A stretch of 64,000 nucleotides of DNA from contig NZ_KE161030.1 in the NCBI RefSeq assembly GCF_000412335.2, positions 4,610,104 through 4,674,103 of the forward strand. The letters run 5' to 3'. The DNA is from Cedecea davisae DSM 4568 (GTDB lineage: Bacteria > Pseudomonadota > Gammaproteobacteria > Enterobacterales > Enterobacteriaceae). The stretch's first letter is position 1; each line of letters starts with the position of its first letter. The notes beneath the pieces are model-generated. The model made no database searches. It saw only the letters and a program-made list of their open reading frames with translations, and was not told the origin of the DNA. Below are positions 37,828-52,007 of this stretch, piece after piece. The position numbers were made by a program, and so were the translations under genes.

Positions 37828-38247
37828 TTACATCGCTTTTCTGGTTAACTCGATAACGCGCAGTTTGGCGATAGCCTTAGCCAGTTCAGCAGAAGCCTGA
37901 GCGTAGTCCACGTCGCCGTGGGAGCTATGCATGTGTTCTTCAGCTTTACGTTTCGCTTCCAGGGCTCGCGCTTCGTCGAGATCCTGGCCGCGAATCGCTG
38001 TGTCAGCCAGTACGGTTACGTTACCCGGCTGCACTTCCAGAACACCACCGGACAGGTAGATAAACTCTTCATGTCCGTGCTGCTTCACGATGCGGATCAT
38101 ACCAGGCTTAATGGCGGTGAGCAGCGGGGCGTGGCCCGGGAAAATACCCAGTTCACCTTCGCTACCCGTTACCTGGATCTTCTCGACCAGACCGGAGAAC
38201 AGTTGCTTCTCCGCGCTGACGACGTCCAGGTGATATGTCATAGCCAT
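37828..38247 (-). CDS. atpC: ATP synthase epsilon subunit
   Basis: A 139-residue central-stalk subunit of F1, same length and nearly same sequence as in E. coli ([38 protein letters not shown]). It couples rotation to F1 and can inhibit ATP hydrolysis through its C-terminal helices (residues about 88-139). It is the last gene of atpIBEFHAGDC, 19 bases after atpD. Confidence 0.98.
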   Translation of the reverse strand: MAMTYHLDVVSAEKQLFSGLVEKIQVTGSEGELGIFPGHAPLLTAIKPGMIRIVKQHGHEEFIYLSGGVLEVQPGNVTVLADTAIRGQDLDEARALEAKRKAEEHMHSSHGDVDYAQASAELAKAIAKLRVIELTRKAM

Positions 38248-38266
38248 GTCACCCTCCGATTAGGCG

Positions 38267-39796
<1,530 letters not shown>

Positions 39797-39805
39797 ATAA
39801 CCTGG

Positions 39806-40669
39806 TTAAACCGCGGACGCGCCACCGACGATTTCGGTGAGTTCCTGAGTAATGCTGGCCTGACGAGCTTTGTTGTAGACCAACTGCAGCTCTTTAATCA
39901 GGCTGCCGCCATTATCGGTCGCGGCTTTCATCGCCACCATACGCGCGGCCTGCTCGCTGGCCAGGTTTTCTACGACGCCCTGATAAACCTGAGATTCGAC
40001 ATAACGACGCAGCAGGGTGTCCAGCAGCGCTTTCGGATCCGGTTCGTACAGGTAGTCCCAGGATTTACGCTTCAGCTCCTCATCTTCTGATGCCGGTAAC
40101 GGCAGCAGCTGAGTGATGGTCGGAACCTGAGACATGGTGTTGATAAATTTGTTGCTTACAACGTACAGCTTGTCCAGACGACCTTCGTCGTAGGCCTGTA
40201 ACATCACTTTCACCGGGCCAATCAGTTCGGACAGGGAAGGGTTATCTCCCATGCCGGTCACCTGAGCAACCACGTTGCCACCAACGGAATTGAAGAAAGA
40301 CACGCCTTTTGAGCCGATCATCGCGAGTTCGCTCTGAACGCCTTTATCGGACCATGCTTTCATATCCGCCAGCACTTTTTTGAACAGGTTGATGTTCAAA
40401 CCACCGCACAGACCACGATCGGTCGACACCACCAGGTAGCCCACGCGCTTAACGTCGCGTTCTTCCAGGTAAGGGTGCTTATATTCCAGATTACCGGTTG
40501 CAAGGTGACCAATCACTTTGCGCATGGTATCTGCATAAGGACGGCTGGCCGCCATGCGATCCTGCGATTTACGCATTTTGGAAGCGGCGACCATTTCCAT
40601 CGCTTTGGTGATCTTCTGCGTGTTCTGGACGCTTGCGATCTTACTACGTATCTCTTTTGCGCCGGCCAT
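39806..40669 (-). CDS. atpG: ATP synthase gamma subunit
   Basis: A 287-residue rotor shaft of F1, same length as E. coli. The N- and C-terminal helices of the coiled coil are typical: [20 protein letters not shown], then [25 protein letters not shown] marks the conserved Rossmann-like middle. It follows atpA by 50 bases and is separated from atpD by an inserted palindromic repeat. Confidence 0.98.
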   Translation of the reverse strand: MAGAKEIRSKIASVQNTQKITKAMEMVAASKMRKSQDRMAASRPYADTMRKVIGHLATGNLEYKHPYLEERDVKRVGYLVVSTDRGLCGGLNINLFKKVLADMKAWSDKGVQSELAMIGSKGVSFFNSVGGNVVAQVTGMGDNPSLSELIGPVKVMLQAYDEGRLDKLYVVSNKFINTMSQVPTITQLLPLPASEDEELKRKSWDYLYEPDPKALLDTLLRRYVESQVYQGVVENLASEQAARMVAMKAATDNGGSLIKELQLVYNKARQASITQELTEIVGGASAV

Positions 40670-40719
40670 GAGCTTCTCCTCAATGCCTCGCGGCCTGCCC
40701 TAAGGCAAGCCGCCAGACG

Positions 40720-42261
40720 TTACCAGGACTGGGTTGCTTTAAACGAGTCGAGGATGCCTTTCAGCTTGCCTTCGATCTCATCGTTATAGCCACCGGTCTG
40801 GTTAATCTCTTGCATCAGCGGAGCGTGATCACGGTCAGCGTAAGCCAGCAGAGCGGCTTCGAAGCTACCGATTTTCGCCAGTTCCACGTCTTCGAGGTAA
40901 CCGCGTTCAGCCGCGAACAGCACCAGGCCCTGCTGTGCAACAGACATTGGGGCATACTGTTTCTGTTTCAGCAGCTCGGTCACTTTCTGACCATGGCTCA
41001 GCTGTTTACGGGTTGCTTCGTCCAGATCGGATGCGAACTGAGAGAACGCAGCCAGTTCACGATACTGTGCCAGCGCGGTACGAATACCACCGGACAGTTT
41101 CTTGATGATCTTGGTCTGAGCAGCACCACCAACACGAGATACCGAGATACCCGGGTTAACTGCCGGACGAATACCGGAGTTAAACAGGTTGGTTTCCAGG
41201 AAGATCTGACCATCGGTAATCGAAATTACGTTGGTCGGAACGAACGCAGAAACGTCACCAGCCTGAGTTTCGATGATCGGCAACGCGGTCAGGGAGCCGG
41301 TTTTACCTTTTACTTCACCTTTGGTGAAGTTCTCGACGTATTCAGCGTTAACGCGGGATGCGCGCTCCAGCAGACGGGAGTGGAGGTAGAACACGTCGCC
41401 AGGGAAGGCTTCACGGCCCGGTGGACGACGAAGCAGCAGGGAAACCTGACGGTAAGCAACAGCCTGTTTGGACAGGTCATCGTATACGATCAGCGCATCT
41501 TCACCGCGGTCACGGAAGTATTCACCCATTGCACAACCGGCATATGGTGCCAGGTATTGCAGTGCAGCGGATTCAGAAGCGGTCGCCACAACAACGATGG
41601 TGTTAGCCAGCGCGCCGTGCTCTTCCAGCTTACGAACTACGTTAGAAATGGTGGACGCTTTCTGGCCGATAGCCACGTACACACATTTGATGCCGGAGTC
41701 ACGCTGGTTGATGATGGCGTCGATTGCCATCGCGGTTTTACCGGTCTGACGGTCACCGATGATAAGTTCACGCTGACCACGACCGATTGGGATCATGGCA
41801 TCAACGGATTTATAACCCGTTTGAACCGGCTGATCGACGGACTGACGTTCGATAACGCCCGGTGCGATAACTTCGATTGGCGAGAAGCCATCGTTATCAA
41901 TCGGACCTTTACCGTCAATTGGCGCACCCAGGGTGTTCACCACGCGGCCCAGCAGGCCACGGCCAACCGGTACTTCGAGGATACGGCCAGTACACTTAAC
42001 TTTCATGCCTTCGGCAAGGTCAGCGTATGGGCCCATAACTACGGCACCTACGGAGTCGCGCTCCAGGTTCAGTGCGATAGCGTAACGGTTTCCCGGCAGG
42101 GAAATCATCTCACCCTGCATACAATCGGCCAGGCCGTGAACGCGGATAATACCGTCACTTACAGATACAATTGTACCTTCGTTGTGAGCTTCACTCACAA
42201 CATTGAACTGAGCAATGCGCTGCTTGATCAGTTCGCTGATTTCGGTGGAATTCAGTTGCAT
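40720..42261 (-). CDS. atpA: ATP synthase alpha subunit
   Basis: A 513-residue non-catalytic F1 subunit, same length as E. coli. Walker [12 protein letters not shown] (about residues 169-179) and the arginine finger in the [10 protein letters not shown] region (about residue 373) are present. It lies 12 bases after atpH. Highly biased codon use leaves a 532-codon open frame on the opposite strand, which I treat as a shadow. Confidence 0.99.
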   Translation of the reverse strand: MQLNSTEISELIKQRIAQFNVVSEAHNEGTIVSVSDGIIRVHGLADCMQGEMISLPGNRYAIALNLERDSVGAVVMGPYADLAEGMKVKCTGRILEVPVGRGLLGRVVNTLGAPIDGKGPIDNDGFSPIEVIAPGVIERQSVDQPVQTGYKSVDAMIPIGRGQRELIIGDRQTGKTAMAIDAIINQRDSGIKCVYVAIGQKASTISNVVRKLEEHGALANTIVVVATASESAALQYLAPYAGCAMGEYFRDRGEDALIVYDDLSKQAVAYRQVSLLLRRPPGREAFPGDVFYLHSRLLERASRVNAEYVENFTKGEVKGKTGSLTALPIIETQAGDVSAFVPTNVISITDGQIFLETNLFNSGIRPAVNPGISVSRVGGAAQTKIIKKLSGGIRTALAQYRELAAFSQFASDLDEATRKQLSHGQKVTELLKQKQYAPMSVAQQGLVLFAAERGYLEDVELAKIGSFEAALLAYADRDHAPLMQEINQTGGYNDEIEGKLKGILDSFKATQSW

Positions 42262-42273
42262 GCTCCAGTCCCC

Positions 42274-42807
42274 TTAAGACTGCAAGACGTCTGCAAGGCG
42301 TTCAAGACGGCCGCGTACGCTACCGTCAATGACCATATCACCCGACTGGATGATAACGCCCGCCATAACAGACTTATCGATTTTGCAATTCAGCTTAACT
42401 TTGCGTGACAGACGTTTTTCCATTGCAGCGGTAATATTCGCAAGCTGTTCATCACTCAGGGAAGCCGCAGAAGTTACTTGAACTTCAGCAATGGCTTCGC
42501 TCAGGGCGCGTAAATGCGCAAACTGCTCGAGAACATCCGGGAGCGCTTTCAAACGACCATTATCAGCCATAACCCGAATCAGGTTTTGGCCGTTGGCATC
42601 CAGCTGCTCGCCGCAAATGGCGATGAACGAATCTGCGAGCGTTTCAGGTGCCAGTGCACCGGAAAGGAGCTCTTCCATTTGTTCGTTTTTCGTTACCTCG
42701 GCAGCAAACGCCAGCATGTTCTGCCAGCGGTCTACGCTCTGGTGTTCGACGGCAAAGTCAAAAGCTGCTTTGGCGTAGGGGCGAGCTACAGTAACAAATT
42801 CAGACAT
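42274..42807 (-). CDS. atpH: ATP synthase delta subunit
   Basis: A 177-residue peripheral-stalk subunit, same length as E. coli, starting [20 protein letters not shown]. It fixes the b dimer to the top of the F1 alpha3beta3 head. The conserved C-terminal block is [20 protein letters not shown] followed by [16 protein letters not shown]. It sits 14 bases after atpF. Confidence 0.98.
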   Translation of the reverse strand: MSEFVTVARPYAKAAFDFAVEHQSVDRWQNMLAFAAEVTKNEQMEELLSGALAPETLADSFIAICGEQLDANGQNLIRVMADNGRLKALPDVLEQFAHLRALSEAIAEVQVTSAASLSDEQLANITAAMEKRLSRKVKLNCKIDKSVMAGVIIQSGDMVIDGSVRGRLERLADVLQS

Positions 42808-42821
42808 CAGCCCCTCCCTCC

Positions 42822-43292
42822 TTACAGTTCAGCGACCAGTTTATCGACGATGTCGCTGTTAGCAGCTTCATCTACGGAACGTTCGATTATCTTCTCGGCA
42901 CCGGCAATTGCCAGCAGAGCGACCTGCTTACGCAGCTCTTCACGAGCGCGCTTACGCTCCGCGTCGATTTCTGCCTGAGCCTGTTCAACGATTTTATTAC
43001 GTTCCTGCTCTGCCTCAGTTTTCGCTTCATCAAGGATCTGCGCACGGCGTTTGTTCGCCTGCTCAATAATCACCTGAGCTTCCGCTTTGGCTTTTTTCAG
43101 CTGGTCGGTCGCGTTGGCCTGTGCAAGGTCAAGGTCCTTGTGAGCACGTTCAGCAGAAGCAAGACCGTCAGCAATTTCTTTTTGACGTTTCTCGATGGCT
43201 GCCATTAAAGGCGGCCATACATACTTCATGCAGAACAGAACAAACAGGACAAACGCGATGGCCTGGCCGAGGATTGTTGCGTTAATGTTCAC
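42822..43292 (-). CDS. atpF: ATP synthase b subunit
   Basis: A 156-residue stator subunit with one N-terminal membrane helix (residues about 5-25) and a long charged coiled coil that dimerises and binds delta. Same length as E. coli AtpF, with the typical start [20 protein letters not shown]. It follows atpE by 61 bases, the usual spacing. Confidence 0.98.
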   Translation of the reverse strand: MNINATILGQAIAFVLFVLFCMKYVWPPLMAAIEKRQKEIADGLASAERAHKDLDLAQANATDQLKKAKAEAQVIIEQANKRRAQILDEAKTEAEQERNKIVEQAQAEIDAERKRAREELRKQVALLAIAGAEKIIERSVDEAANSDIVDKLVAEL

Positions 43293-43342
43293 AGCACAAT
43301 GCCTCTTTGTTAGTTAACGTTCTGATATTGCTTGATGACTCA

Positions 43343-44848
<1,506 letters not shown>

Positions 44849-44891
44849 GACGTTTCCTAACTCCTGCCACCTATGAGGTATGTCGCGTGTC

Positions 44892-44968
44892 GTATAAAAC
44901 TGTCTTTGCGACTCTGAGTCAAGCCTCAAAAAGCGAGCAAATTATACGGTGCGGCCCAGTGATTTCAA
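44892..44968 (-). promoter_or_regulatory. atp operon promoters
   Basis: On the minus strand TTGAAA (44968-44963), 16 bases, TATAAT (44946-44941) forms a strong sigma70 promoter. A second, TTGACT (44922-44917) with TTTTAT (44900-44895), lies nearer atpI. The sequence closely follows the E. coli atp control region. Confidence 0.8.
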
Positions 44969-45467
44969 ACAATAAGTAGCGAAAAGGTGAACAAATGTTT
45001 AATTAATTTTCCGCACGGCCATTTTCTTACTTTTGATGAATCCCGTCAGCTTCCTCAAAAAGTGCAAATAAGCCGAAATAGCCAGCAGCAAAGCGTGCAC
45101 GGGATCACAAATTAAACATCTTATCCCCGGCCGCGATTTTGCTGCCTCATAAAGCACTAATTACATATGACTGATAATTAAGCTGATTAATGCATACTCT
45201 GTTTAAAACAACCTGAAACGTCATTTAAACCTTTCATTGACATCGCAGTAAAACTTTTAACATCCAATACAGACCATTCTGCGACGTAATTTTAGCCGGA
45301 TGATATTTTCAAATAAAACTATTACCCTGGTAATTAACTCATCCGGCGTTAAGGTTAGGATAATTCCTGGTTAAAGTTTGGTTAAATGTAACCAACCATT
45401 TCATCGGTAACGATGGGGAATTTTAACCTGGGTGAAACATCTCTATCGCGTCGTTTTTTGACAAATA
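44969..45467. other. rsmG-atpI intergenic region with a REP-like palindrome
   Basis: About 500 AT-rich bases with no gene, the same size as the E. coli gap. GCCGGATGA (45295-45303) and TCATCCGGC (45339-45347) form an interrupted palindrome like E. coli REP sequences, enclosing a small palindrome ATTACCCTGGTAAT (45321-45334). Nothing else stands out. Confidence 0.55.
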
Positions 45468-46091
45468 TTAAGTTTTGTTTGGCTTAATGCGCACCAAATG
45501 CCTCTCCCCTTCCAGGCCGGGGACCTCAAGTTTGACGATATCTTCGACGGCAAACCCTGCCGGTAAAGCGCTTATCTCGTCATCCGGGCGAATGCCTTTC
45601 AGCGCATAGAAGCGGCCGTGCTCACCCGGCAGGTGGTGGCACCAGGTCACCATGTCGTTCAGCGAAGCGAAAGCGCGGCTGATAACCCCGTCAAACGGCG
45701 GTTCTGCCGGGAAATCTTCAACCCTGCTCTGCACCGGCGTGATGTTCTCAAGCTTAAGTTCGTGCTGGACCTGGCGCAGAAAACGCACGCGCTTGCCGAG
45801 GCTGTCCAGCAGGGTGAAATGCGAGTCCGGACGAACGATCGCCAGCGGAATACCCGGCAGGCCAGGACCCGTGCCAACGTCGATAAAGCGACTCCCCTGC
45901 AGGTGAGGCTCAACCACGATGCTGTCGAGAATATGGCGTACCAGCATCTCGTCCGGATTGCGGACCGAAGTGAGGTTGTAAGCCTTGTTCCATTTGTCGA
46001 GCAGCGAGACGTAGCCCACCAGCTGCTGCTGCTGAGTTTCCGGTAGAGTGATGCCCGCTTCTTTCAGCAGACGGGATAATTTAGTCAGCAC
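45468..46091 (-). CDS. rsmG: 16S rRNA (guanine-527-N7)-methyltransferase
   Basis: A 207-residue SAM-dependent methyltransferase (formerly GidB) that modifies G527 of 16S rRNA in the 530 loop; its loss gives low-level streptomycin resistance. The SAM motif [17 protein letters not shown] (about residues 67-83) is intact. It is 56 bases downstream of mnmG, with a terminator between. Confidence 0.97.
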   Translation of the reverse strand: MLTKLSRLLKEAGITLPETQQQQLVGYVSLLDKWNKAYNLTSVRNPDEMLVRHILDSIVVEPHLQGSRFIDVGTGPGLPGIPLAIVRPDSHFTLLDSLGKRVRFLRQVQHELKLENITPVQSRVEDFPAEPPFDGVISRAFASLNDMVTWCHHLPGEHGRFYALKGIRPDDEISALPAGFAVEDIVKLEVPGLEGERHLVRIKPNKT

Positions 46092-46104
46092 GTTGTAAAA
46101 CCCA

Positions 46105-46133
46105 TAAAAAAATAGGCCAGGTTTGCCTGGCCC
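46105..46133 (-). terminator. Terminator between mnmG and rsmG
   Basis: On the minus strand GGCCAGG, loop CAAA, CCTGGCC, then TATTTTTTT. It lies between the mnmG stop and the rsmG start, so it should reduce mnmG-rsmG read-through. Confidence 0.88.
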
Positions 46134-46147
46134 GTTATCGTTTATTT

Positions 46148-48037
46148 TCAGGCGCTGCGTCGCAGCAGACCCTGTTTTTTCAGCCAGATAAGCAAAATAG
46201 AGATCGCCGCAGGGGTAATACCCGAAATGCGTGTCGCCTGGCCAATAGAAACCGGTTTGTGATCGTTAAGCTTGGCAATCACTTCGTTGGACAGCCCGTT
46301 AACCTGGCTGTAATCAAGCGTCGCAGGCAGCAAAGTATTCTCGTTACGCTGCTGTTTTTCAATCTCATCCTGCTGGCGAGCGATGTAGCCTTCGTATTTC
46401 ACCTGGATCTCAACCTGCTCTGCCGCCTGAGGATCTTCAAGCCCCGGAGCAAACGGCGAGAGCTGCATCATGGAAGCATAGGTCATTTCCGGGCGACGCA
46501 GCAGATCTTCACCGTTAGCTTCCCGCGAGAGCGGTGCGCTAAGGCGAGCATTCACTTCTTCGATTTGCTCAGAGTGCGGGTGCAGCCAGACATCTTTCAG
46601 GCGCTGACGCTCACGCTCGATCATTTCAAGCTTGTCGTTAAAGCGTGCCCAGCGCTCGTCGTCAACCAGGCCCAGCTCGCGGCCCGCTTCGGTCAGACGC
46701 AGGTCGGCGTTGTCTTCACGCAGCATCAGGCGATACTCGGCGCGTGAGGTAAACATGCGGTACGGCTCTTTGGTCCCCAGAGTGCACAGGTCATCGACCA
46801 GGACACCAAGGTAAGCCTGGGAGCGCGCTGGTGCCCAACCGTCTTTTTCGGCCGAAGAGCGCGCGGCGTTCAGACCCGCGAGCAGACCCTGGGCAGCGGC
46901 CTCTTCATAGCCGGTCGTCCCGTTGATCTGTCCGGCAAAGAACAGGCCCTGAATATATTTACTTTCCAGCGTAGGTTTCAAATCACGCGGATCGAAGAAA
47001 TCGTACTCAATAGCGTAGCCAGGACGAACGATCTTCGCGTTTTCCATCCCTTTCATCGAGCGGACGATTTGCATCTGCACGTCAAACGGCAGGCTGGTGG
47101 AGATGCCGTTCGGGTAAATTTCGTTGCTGGTCAGGCCTTCCGGCTCAAGGAAGATCTGGTGTGCGTTGCGGTCGGCAAAACGCATTACTTTATCTTCGAT
47201 AGACGGGCAGTAACGTGGGCCAATACCTTCGATAACACCCGCATACATTGGGCTGCGGTCGAGGTTATTACGAATAACCTCGTGAGTTTGCTCGTTGGTA
47301 TAGGTCATGTAACACGGCACTTGCGCAGGATGCTGGTTAACGTTCCCCATGAACGAGAACACCGGCATTGGATTATCGCCATGCTGCTGGGCAAGTACGC
47401 TGAAATCGATAGTGCGTGCGTCAATACGCGGAGGCGTGCCGGTTTTAAGGCGACCGACGCGCAGCGGGAGTTCACGTAAACGACGGGAAAGCGGGATCGA
47501 AGGAGGATCGCCTGCACGTCCGCCGCTGTAGTTATCCATCCCGATGTGGATCTTGCCGTCGAGGAAGGTGCCTACGGTGAGCACAACCGCTTTGGCGCGG
47601 AATTTAAGCCCCATCTGGGTTACGGCGCCGACAACGCGATCGTTTTCAACGATCAGGTCTTCAACCGCCTGCTGGAAGATCATTAGATTAGGCTGGTTTT
47701 CCAGTGCGGTACGAACGGCTTGCCGGTAAAGCACGCGGTCTGCCTGAGCACGAGTGGCGCGAACCGCCGGGCCTTTGCTGGCGTTTAGTATCCTAAACTG
47801 GATGCCGGCACTGTCGATGGCCTTCGCCATCAAGCCACCGAGGGCGTCCACTTCCTTAACCAAATGTCCCTTGCCAATACCGCCAATTGCCGGGTTACAG
47901 GACATCTGTCCCAGCGTGTCGATATTGTGTGTCAGAAGCAGGGTCTGCTGACCCATACGAGCTGCGGCCATTGCCGCCTCTGTGCCTGCATGACCCCCGC
48001 CGATGATGATGACGTCAAAAGGATCTGGATAAAACAT
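46148..48037 (-). CDS. mnmG: tRNA uridine-5-carboxymethylaminomethyl modification enzyme MnmG
   Basis: A 629-residue FAD enzyme (formerly GidA), same length as in E. coli. With MnmE it builds the 5-carboxymethylaminomethyl group on wobble uridine 34. FAD motif [19 protein letters not shown] (residues 11-29), MnmG signatures [11 protein letters not shown] and [16 protein letters not shown], and a C-terminal MnmE-binding helical part are visible. It starts about 80 bases from oriC and is transcribed away from it, as in E. coli; its transcription influences origin firing there. Confidence 0.98.
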   Translation of the reverse strand: MFYPDPFDVIIIGGGHAGTEAAMAAARMGQQTLLLTHNIDTLGQMSCNPAIGGIGKGHLVKEVDALGGLMAKAIDSAGIQFRILNASKGPAVRATRAQADRVLYRQAVRTALENQPNLMIFQQAVEDLIVENDRVVGAVTQMGLKFRAKAVVLTVGTFLDGKIHIGMDNYSGGRAGDPPSIPLSRRLRELPLRVGRLKTGTPPRIDARTIDFSVLAQQHGDNPMPVFSFMGNVNQHPAQVPCYMTYTNEQTHEVIRNNLDRSPMYAGVIEGIGPRYCPSIEDKVMRFADRNAHQIFLEPEGLTSNEIYPNGISTSLPFDVQMQIVRSMKGMENAKIVRPGYAIEYDFFDPRDLKPTLESKYIQGLFFAGQINGTTGYEEAAAQGLLAGLNAARSSAEKDGWAPARSQAYLGVLVDDLCTLGTKEPYRMFTSRAEYRLMLREDNADLRLTEAGRELGLVDDERWARFNDKLEMIERERQRLKDVWLHPHSEQIEEVNARLSAPLSREANGEDLLRRPEMTYASMMQLSPFAPGLEDPQAAEQVEIQVKYEGYIARQQDEIEKQQRNENTLLPATLDYSQVNGLSNEVIAKLNDHKPVSIGQATRISGITPAAISILLIWLKKQGLLRRSA

Positions 48038-48119
48038 GGTAACTGCCTCGGTTGCGCGATGAGGGTTTGTGACTTCCCGGGCTGGGGATTCTACTCAACT
48101 TTAGTCTTTCGAGAAAGCA

Positions 48120-48400
48120 TCGGGATCTTTGGTAATTAAAAGAAGATCTTTTTTATTTAAAGATCTCTTTATTATGATCTCTTATTAGGATCGACCACAT
48201 CTGTGGATAACCCATTTTACTGCATCAGGATCAATGACCTGGAAAGGATCGTTTGCTGTGAATGATCGGTGATCCCAGACAGTATAAGCTGGGATCAGAA
48301 TGGAGGTTTATACACAACTCAAAAAGTGAACAGGAGTTGTTATTTGGATAACTACTGCTTAATCCAAGCTTTTAACCAGACTTATCCACATCTGATCGGA
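48120..48400. other. oriC: Chromosomal replication origin oriC
   Basis: The mnmG-mioC gap aligns by eye with E. coli oriC. Three AT-rich 13-mers: GATCTTTTTTATT (48145-48157), GATCTCTTTATTA (48162-48174), GATCTCTTATTAG (48176-48188). DnaA boxes: R1 TGTGGATAA (48202-48210), R2 TTATACACA (48308-48316), R3-like TTTGGATAA (48343-48351), R4 TTATCCACA (48382-48390). Twelve GATC sites for Dam/SeqA lie in about 280 bases. The E. coli landmarks CCTGGAAAGGATC, GTGAATGATCGGTGATCC and AAGCTGGGATCAGAATG are all kept, which probably preserve the IHF and Fis sites. Confidence 0.97.
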
Positions 48401-48406
48401 CGATCT

Positions 48407-48856
48407 TTACACTTCAGGGAGTAAATTTTTCCATGATCCGACCCAAACCTCTGCCGGATCTTCAGGAATATCGTGTTCGAGGATGTTTATTTTGAGCAAT
48501 TCCCCCAAACGGGTGGCCCCACATTCACTCAGCAACAGGTCTATCTTCTCTATTGCACCGCAAAACGTATCGTATTCGCGGCTGCCTATTCCGACTGCGC
48601 CGTAGATTACGCCGCTCAAGTTCGGACGCTGTTCATTTATAGCGTCATATAAAGGCTGCAGGTTATCCGGCAGATCGCCAGCGCCGTGCGTAGAGGAGAT
48701 AACCAGCCAGATACCGCTGGTGGACAGATCTTCCAGCAGAGGGCCGTGCTGAATTTCAGTGCTATGCCCCGCTTCCTCCAGCTTTTCAGCCAGGTGTTCT
48801 GCTACATACTCGGCGCTGCCAAGCGTACTGCCGCTAATCAGAGTGATATCTGCCAT
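48407..48856 (-). CDS. mioC: Flavodoxin-like protein MioC
   Basis: A 149-residue FMN protein (E. coli 147 aa) with the flavodoxin phosphate loop SGSTLGSAEYVAEHLAEKL (residues 8-26) and SSTHGAGDLPDN. In E. coli it supports biotin synthase activity in vitro. Transcription runs from asnC towards oriC, and the gene ends only 7 bases from the origin region. A DnaA box (48916-48924) upstream suggests the same DnaA repression of mioC as in E. coli. Confidence 0.96.
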   Translation of the reverse strand: MADITLISGSTLGSAEYVAEHLAEKLEEAGHSTEIQHGPLLEDLSTSGIWLVISSTHGAGDLPDNLQPLYDAINEQRPNLSGVIYGAVGIGSREYDTFCGAIEKIDLLLSECGATRLGELLKINILEHDIPEDPAEVWVGSWKNLLPEV

Positions 48857-48915
48857 TATGTCCCGCCTTTTCAGATCGAGGCGTATTGTACGCTGTGAAA
48901 GGGCGGGGATCTACC

Positions 48916-48924
48916 TGTGGATAA
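48916..48924 (-). promoter_or_regulatory. DnaA box in the mioC promoter region
   Basis: A perfect TGTGGATAA lies about 60 bases upstream of the mioC ATG, between mioC and asnC. The E. coli mioC promoter has a DnaA box at the same place. Confidence 0.8.
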
Positions 48925-48945
48925 TATGGGTATTAAAATTAACGC

Positions 48946-49404
48946 TTAGGGGCGGATGGTGCGCATGATCGGGTTTTGCAGGGAGATCAGCGTTTCCGTG
49001 GACTGAATTTCATCGATTGTTTGGATCTTGTTGATAAGTACCTGCTGCAGGGCATCAATAGATCGGCACATGACCTTAATAAAGATGCTGTAGTGGCCCG
49101 TGGTGTAATAGGCCTCGGTCACTTCGTCGAGGTTTTCCAGCTTGGTCAGCGCCGAGGGGTAATCTTTGGCGCTCTTAAGAATAATGCCGATAAAGCAGCA
49201 AACGTCATAGCCGAGCTGCTTTGGACTGATGTCGATGCGTGCCCCGGTAATGATGCCAGCCTGCTTCATCTTCTCTACGCGAACGTGAATCGTCCCCGGG
49301 CTGACGCCAAATTGTTTGGCCAGTTCGGCATAAGCGGTGCGCGCATTTGCCATTAATGCTTCCAGTATCCCGCGATCGAGATTGTCGATCTGATAATTAT
49401 CCAT
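48946..49404 (-). CDS. asnC: Transcriptional regulator AsnC
   Basis: A 152-residue Lrp/AsnC-family regulator with an N-terminal helix-turn-helix (AELAKQFGVSPGTIHVRVEKM, about residues 27-47) and a C-terminal RAM ligand domain. It activates asnA when asparagine is low and controls itself. I start at ATG 49404 (MDNYQIDNLDRGILEAL), with AGGA upstream; one more codon (GTG) is open. It is divergent from asnA across 155 bases that must hold both promoters. Confidence 0.97.
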   Translation of the reverse strand: MDNYQIDNLDRGILEALMANARTAYAELAKQFGVSPGTIHVRVEKMKQAGIITGARIDISPKQLGYDVCCFIGIILKSAKDYPSALTKLENLDEVTEAYYTTGHYSIFIKVMCRSIDALQQVLINKIQTIDEIQSTETLISLQNPIMRTIRP

Positions 49405-49559
49405 CACTTTTTCCTATGATAAATGCCGATTCTCCATTTTTTATAGCCTTAAATTCGTCGATTAAAAAGAGGAAGGGCTTTTTTATTATTGATTATTGAA
49501 TCTGATGCCATGTTTGTTGCTTAATCGTTGACAGAAACAACACAACAAAGAGAAAAGCC

Positions 49560-50552
49560 ATGAAAACTGCCTACATTGCTAAACAGCGCCAGATTAGTTT
49601 TGTGAAAGCTCATTTTTCCCGTCAGCTGGAAGAGAAGCTTGGTCTGATTGAAGTCCAGGCCCCGATTCTTAGCCGCGTGGGTGATGGCACACAGGACAAC
49701 CTCTCAGGCAGCGAAAAAGCGGTGCAGGTAAAGGTGAAAACCTTGCCTCAGGCGCAGTTTGAAGTGGTGCATTCGCTGGCCAAATGGAAAAGAAAAACGC
49801 TCGGCCAGCATGACTTCAGCGCGGGCGAAGGGCTTTACACGCACATGAAGGCCCTGCGCCCCGATGAAGACCGTTTATCACCTATTCACTCGGTATATGT
49901 GGATCAGTGGGACTGGGAACGCGTGATGGGAGACGGCGAGCGTCACCTGGGGACGTTGAAACAGACGGTAGAAAGCATTTGGGCGGCAATAAAAGCCACC
50001 GAAGCTGAGGTAAGCGAGCATTTTGGGCTGGACGCTTTCCTGCCGGAGCAGATTCATTTTGTTCACAGCGAAACCTTGCTACAACGCTTCCCTGAGCTGG
50101 ACGCCAAAGGCCGCGAACGTGCGATTGCCAAAGAACTTGGCGCGGTATTTTTGATGGGCATCGGCGGCAAACTGTCGGACGGCAAGCGTCACGATGTTCG
50201 CGCCCCGGATTATGATGACTGGTCTACTCAGGCTGAAGGCGGCCTGGCCGGTTTAAACGGCGATATTCTGGTGTGGAACCCGGTGCTTGAAGACGCTATC
50301 GAGCTCTCTTCTATGGGGATCCGCGTGGATGCTGAAACCCTGAAGCGCCAGCTGGCTACAACCGGCGATGAAGATCGCATGGCGCTGGAGTGGCACCAGT
50401 CGCTGGTAAAAGGCGAGATGCCGCAAACTATCGGCGGCGGTATCGGTCAGTCACGCCTGACAATGTTGCTGCTACAGCTGCCGCACATCGGCCAGGTTCA
50501 GTGCGGCGTATGGTCGCCAGAGATTCAGGGCAAGGTCAGCGGTCTGCTGTAA
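49560..50552 (+). CDS. asnA: Aspartate-ammonia ligase
   Basis: A 330-residue enzyme that makes asparagine from aspartate, ammonia and ATP; same length as in E. coli. Class II tRNA-synthetase-like motifs are kept: [26 protein letters not shown] and [14 protein letters not shown] near the end. It is divergent from asnC, and its stop is 3 bases from the convergent viaA stop. The ribosome site AAAGAGAA is purine-rich but weak. Confidence 0.98.
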   Translation: MKTAYIAKQRQISFVKAHFSRQLEEKLGLIEVQAPILSRVGDGTQDNLSGSEKAVQVKVKTLPQAQFEVVHSLAKWKRKTLGQHDFSAGEGLYTHMKALRPDEDRLSPIHSVYVDQWDWERVMGDGERHLGTLKQTVESIWAAIKATEAEVSEHFGLDAFLPEQIHFVHSETLLQRFPELDAKGRERAIAKELGAVFLMGIGGKLSDGKRHDVRAPDYDDWSTQAEGGLAGLNGDILVWNPVLEDAIELSSMGIRVDAETLKRQLATTGDEDRMALEWHQSLVKGEMPQTIGGGIGQSRLTMLLLQLPHIGQVQCGVWSPEIQGKVSGLL

Positions 50553-50555
50553 TTC

Positions 50556-52007
50556 TCAGCGCCGCCAGCGACGCAGCAGGCGGCTTCTCATCCCGGTATC
50601 AAAGCGCCAGATATGGTCGAAAATACGCATGATGCCGGGTTTCCCGTGCCCCGACATTGCCACGGCATGAAAACGGTTCTGATACTGGCGCTGTAGCGCT
50701 TTCACGCTGCTGACAACGTCGTCTGGCAGTCGCTGGGCGATGAAATCAGAAATAACTACCGCATCGGAGTCGTGCCAGTCCCCGGTTTGCATTTTTTCAA
50801 GGATCGAGCGGAAGCAGCTGGCCAGATCGGTGCCGCCGCTGAAATGCTGGCTTAAAAAACGGATAGCCTGATCGATGCCGTCCCGGCCGCTCACCTCGTA
50901 ACGCACCACTTCGCTGGAAAACAGCATAATGAAGCAGCGCCGGTTATCGGCCAGCGCGATGCGCATCAACGCCAGGCAGAAAGCCTTTGCGCACTGCTCG
51001 TTGAAACCGCCCATTGAACCGGAAGTGTCCACGCAGACGATAAACGGGCCGCGTGGCTGCTCGTCGAAGTCCTGGTGAGCAACCGGACGCTCCACTATCT
51101 TCTCTCGCCACGCGTCGCCATGGAGCCGGTAAGTGAGTAACTGCTTCTCCACCAGCCGCCGGTAGAACTCAAATTCGAGCTCGGTAATGCCCAGCGTTGC
51201 AAGCTCGGGGGGCAGCAGGCGCAGGATATCGTCGCTGCGTTGCAGGCCGTCTACCTGCTCCGGCACTGTTGCAGGTTCACGAACCAGCATACGCCAGGGC
51301 TCGGTGGGAGAATCTTTACGCGGGACCGATTTGGCTTCGCGAGAGCGGCCAAGCTGTTCGGCAAGCTGCATCAGCTCCGGCTGGCCGGTAAGAAACTCGC
51401 CGTACTGGACAATCAGCTGATAGTCCCCGCGCTTTAACGTGCCTCCGCTCATATCCCACAGCTTGCCTGCGGCCTTGTCATTTTCCGCCAGGGCCGGGTC
51501 TAACTGCCCGCTGAGCGCCAGCCGTTCCTGGATCTCTGCCAGCAGCTTATCGCGCTCATCGTCCAGTAACTGCTGGTTAAGGGAAGTCGCCTGAACCACC
51601 AGGCTTAACCGCCAGCGTTGCAGAAACAGGGTATGGAGCGCCGGAGTAAAATGCGGATTGTCGGCGACCAGCCGTTTCGCCTGTTCATGAAAGGGAGAGC
51701 CGAGCTTATGCAAAAGCTCGATGATATCGGGCAGCCTGGCCGTAAGCTGCCCGGTCGCGAGCAGCTGACTCTGTTGGTAACAAAGCACCTCCTGGGCCAG
51801 CTCATCAGGAACGTGGCCATCTTTCAGGCGGCTTTTTAACTGGTCCCGCCAGCGAGGTAAGTCTTCACTAACTGCTTTCTTTAAACGCGGAAACTTTTCA
51901 AAGAACACCGCCAGCTGAGGCGCCGCCAGCAGCGTAATAATAATCTCTTCTATCAGCTCGCCTTCGCCGATAGCCAGGATCATATCCAGCGTTTCCACAC
52001 TTATCAT
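50556..52007 (-). CDS. viaA: VWA-domain protein ViaA
   Basis: A 483-residue partner of RavA, same length as E. coli ViaA (YieM). The C-terminal von Willebrand A domain (about residues 320-483) has the metal site DTSGSMGG and the second motif GGTDLASC. RavA-ViaA acts as a chaperone-like pair linked to fumarate reductase, the Nuo complex and aminoglycoside sensitivity in E. coli. Its ATG overlaps the ravA TGA (ATGA), so they are translationally coupled. Confidence 0.96.
   Translation of the reverse strand: MISVETLDMILAIGEGELIEEIIITLLAAPQLAVFFEKFPRLKKAVSEDLPRWRDQLKSRLKDGHVPDELAQEVLCYQQSQLLATGQLTARLPDIIELLHKLGSPFHEQAKRLVADNPHFTPALHTLFLQRWRLSLVVQATSLNQQLLDDERDKLLAEIQERLALSGQLDPALAENDKAAGKLWDMSGGTLKRGDYQLIVQYGEFLTGQPELMQLAEQLGRSREAKSVPRKDSPTEPWRMLVREPATVPEQVDGLQRSDDILRLLPPELATLGITELEFEFYRRLVEKQLLTYRLHGDAWREKIVERPVAHQDFDEQPRGPFIVCVDTSGSMGGFNEQCAKAFCLALMRIALADNRRCFIMLFSSEVVRYEVSGRDGIDQAIRFLSQHFSGGTDLASCFRSILEKMQTGDWHDSDAVVISDFIAQRLPDDVVSSVKALQRQYQNRFHAVAMSGHGKPGIMRIFDHIWRFDTGMRSRLLRRWRR

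Noticed and set aside
40810..42408. A 532-codon frame antisense to atpA
   Set aside because: Same reason as for atpD: it mirrors the atpA coding frame and has no homology that I recognise.
44849..44929. 27-codon upstream extension of AtpI
   Set aside because: It covers the -10/-35 region of the atp promoter; the start at 44848 matches E. coli and has AGGA.
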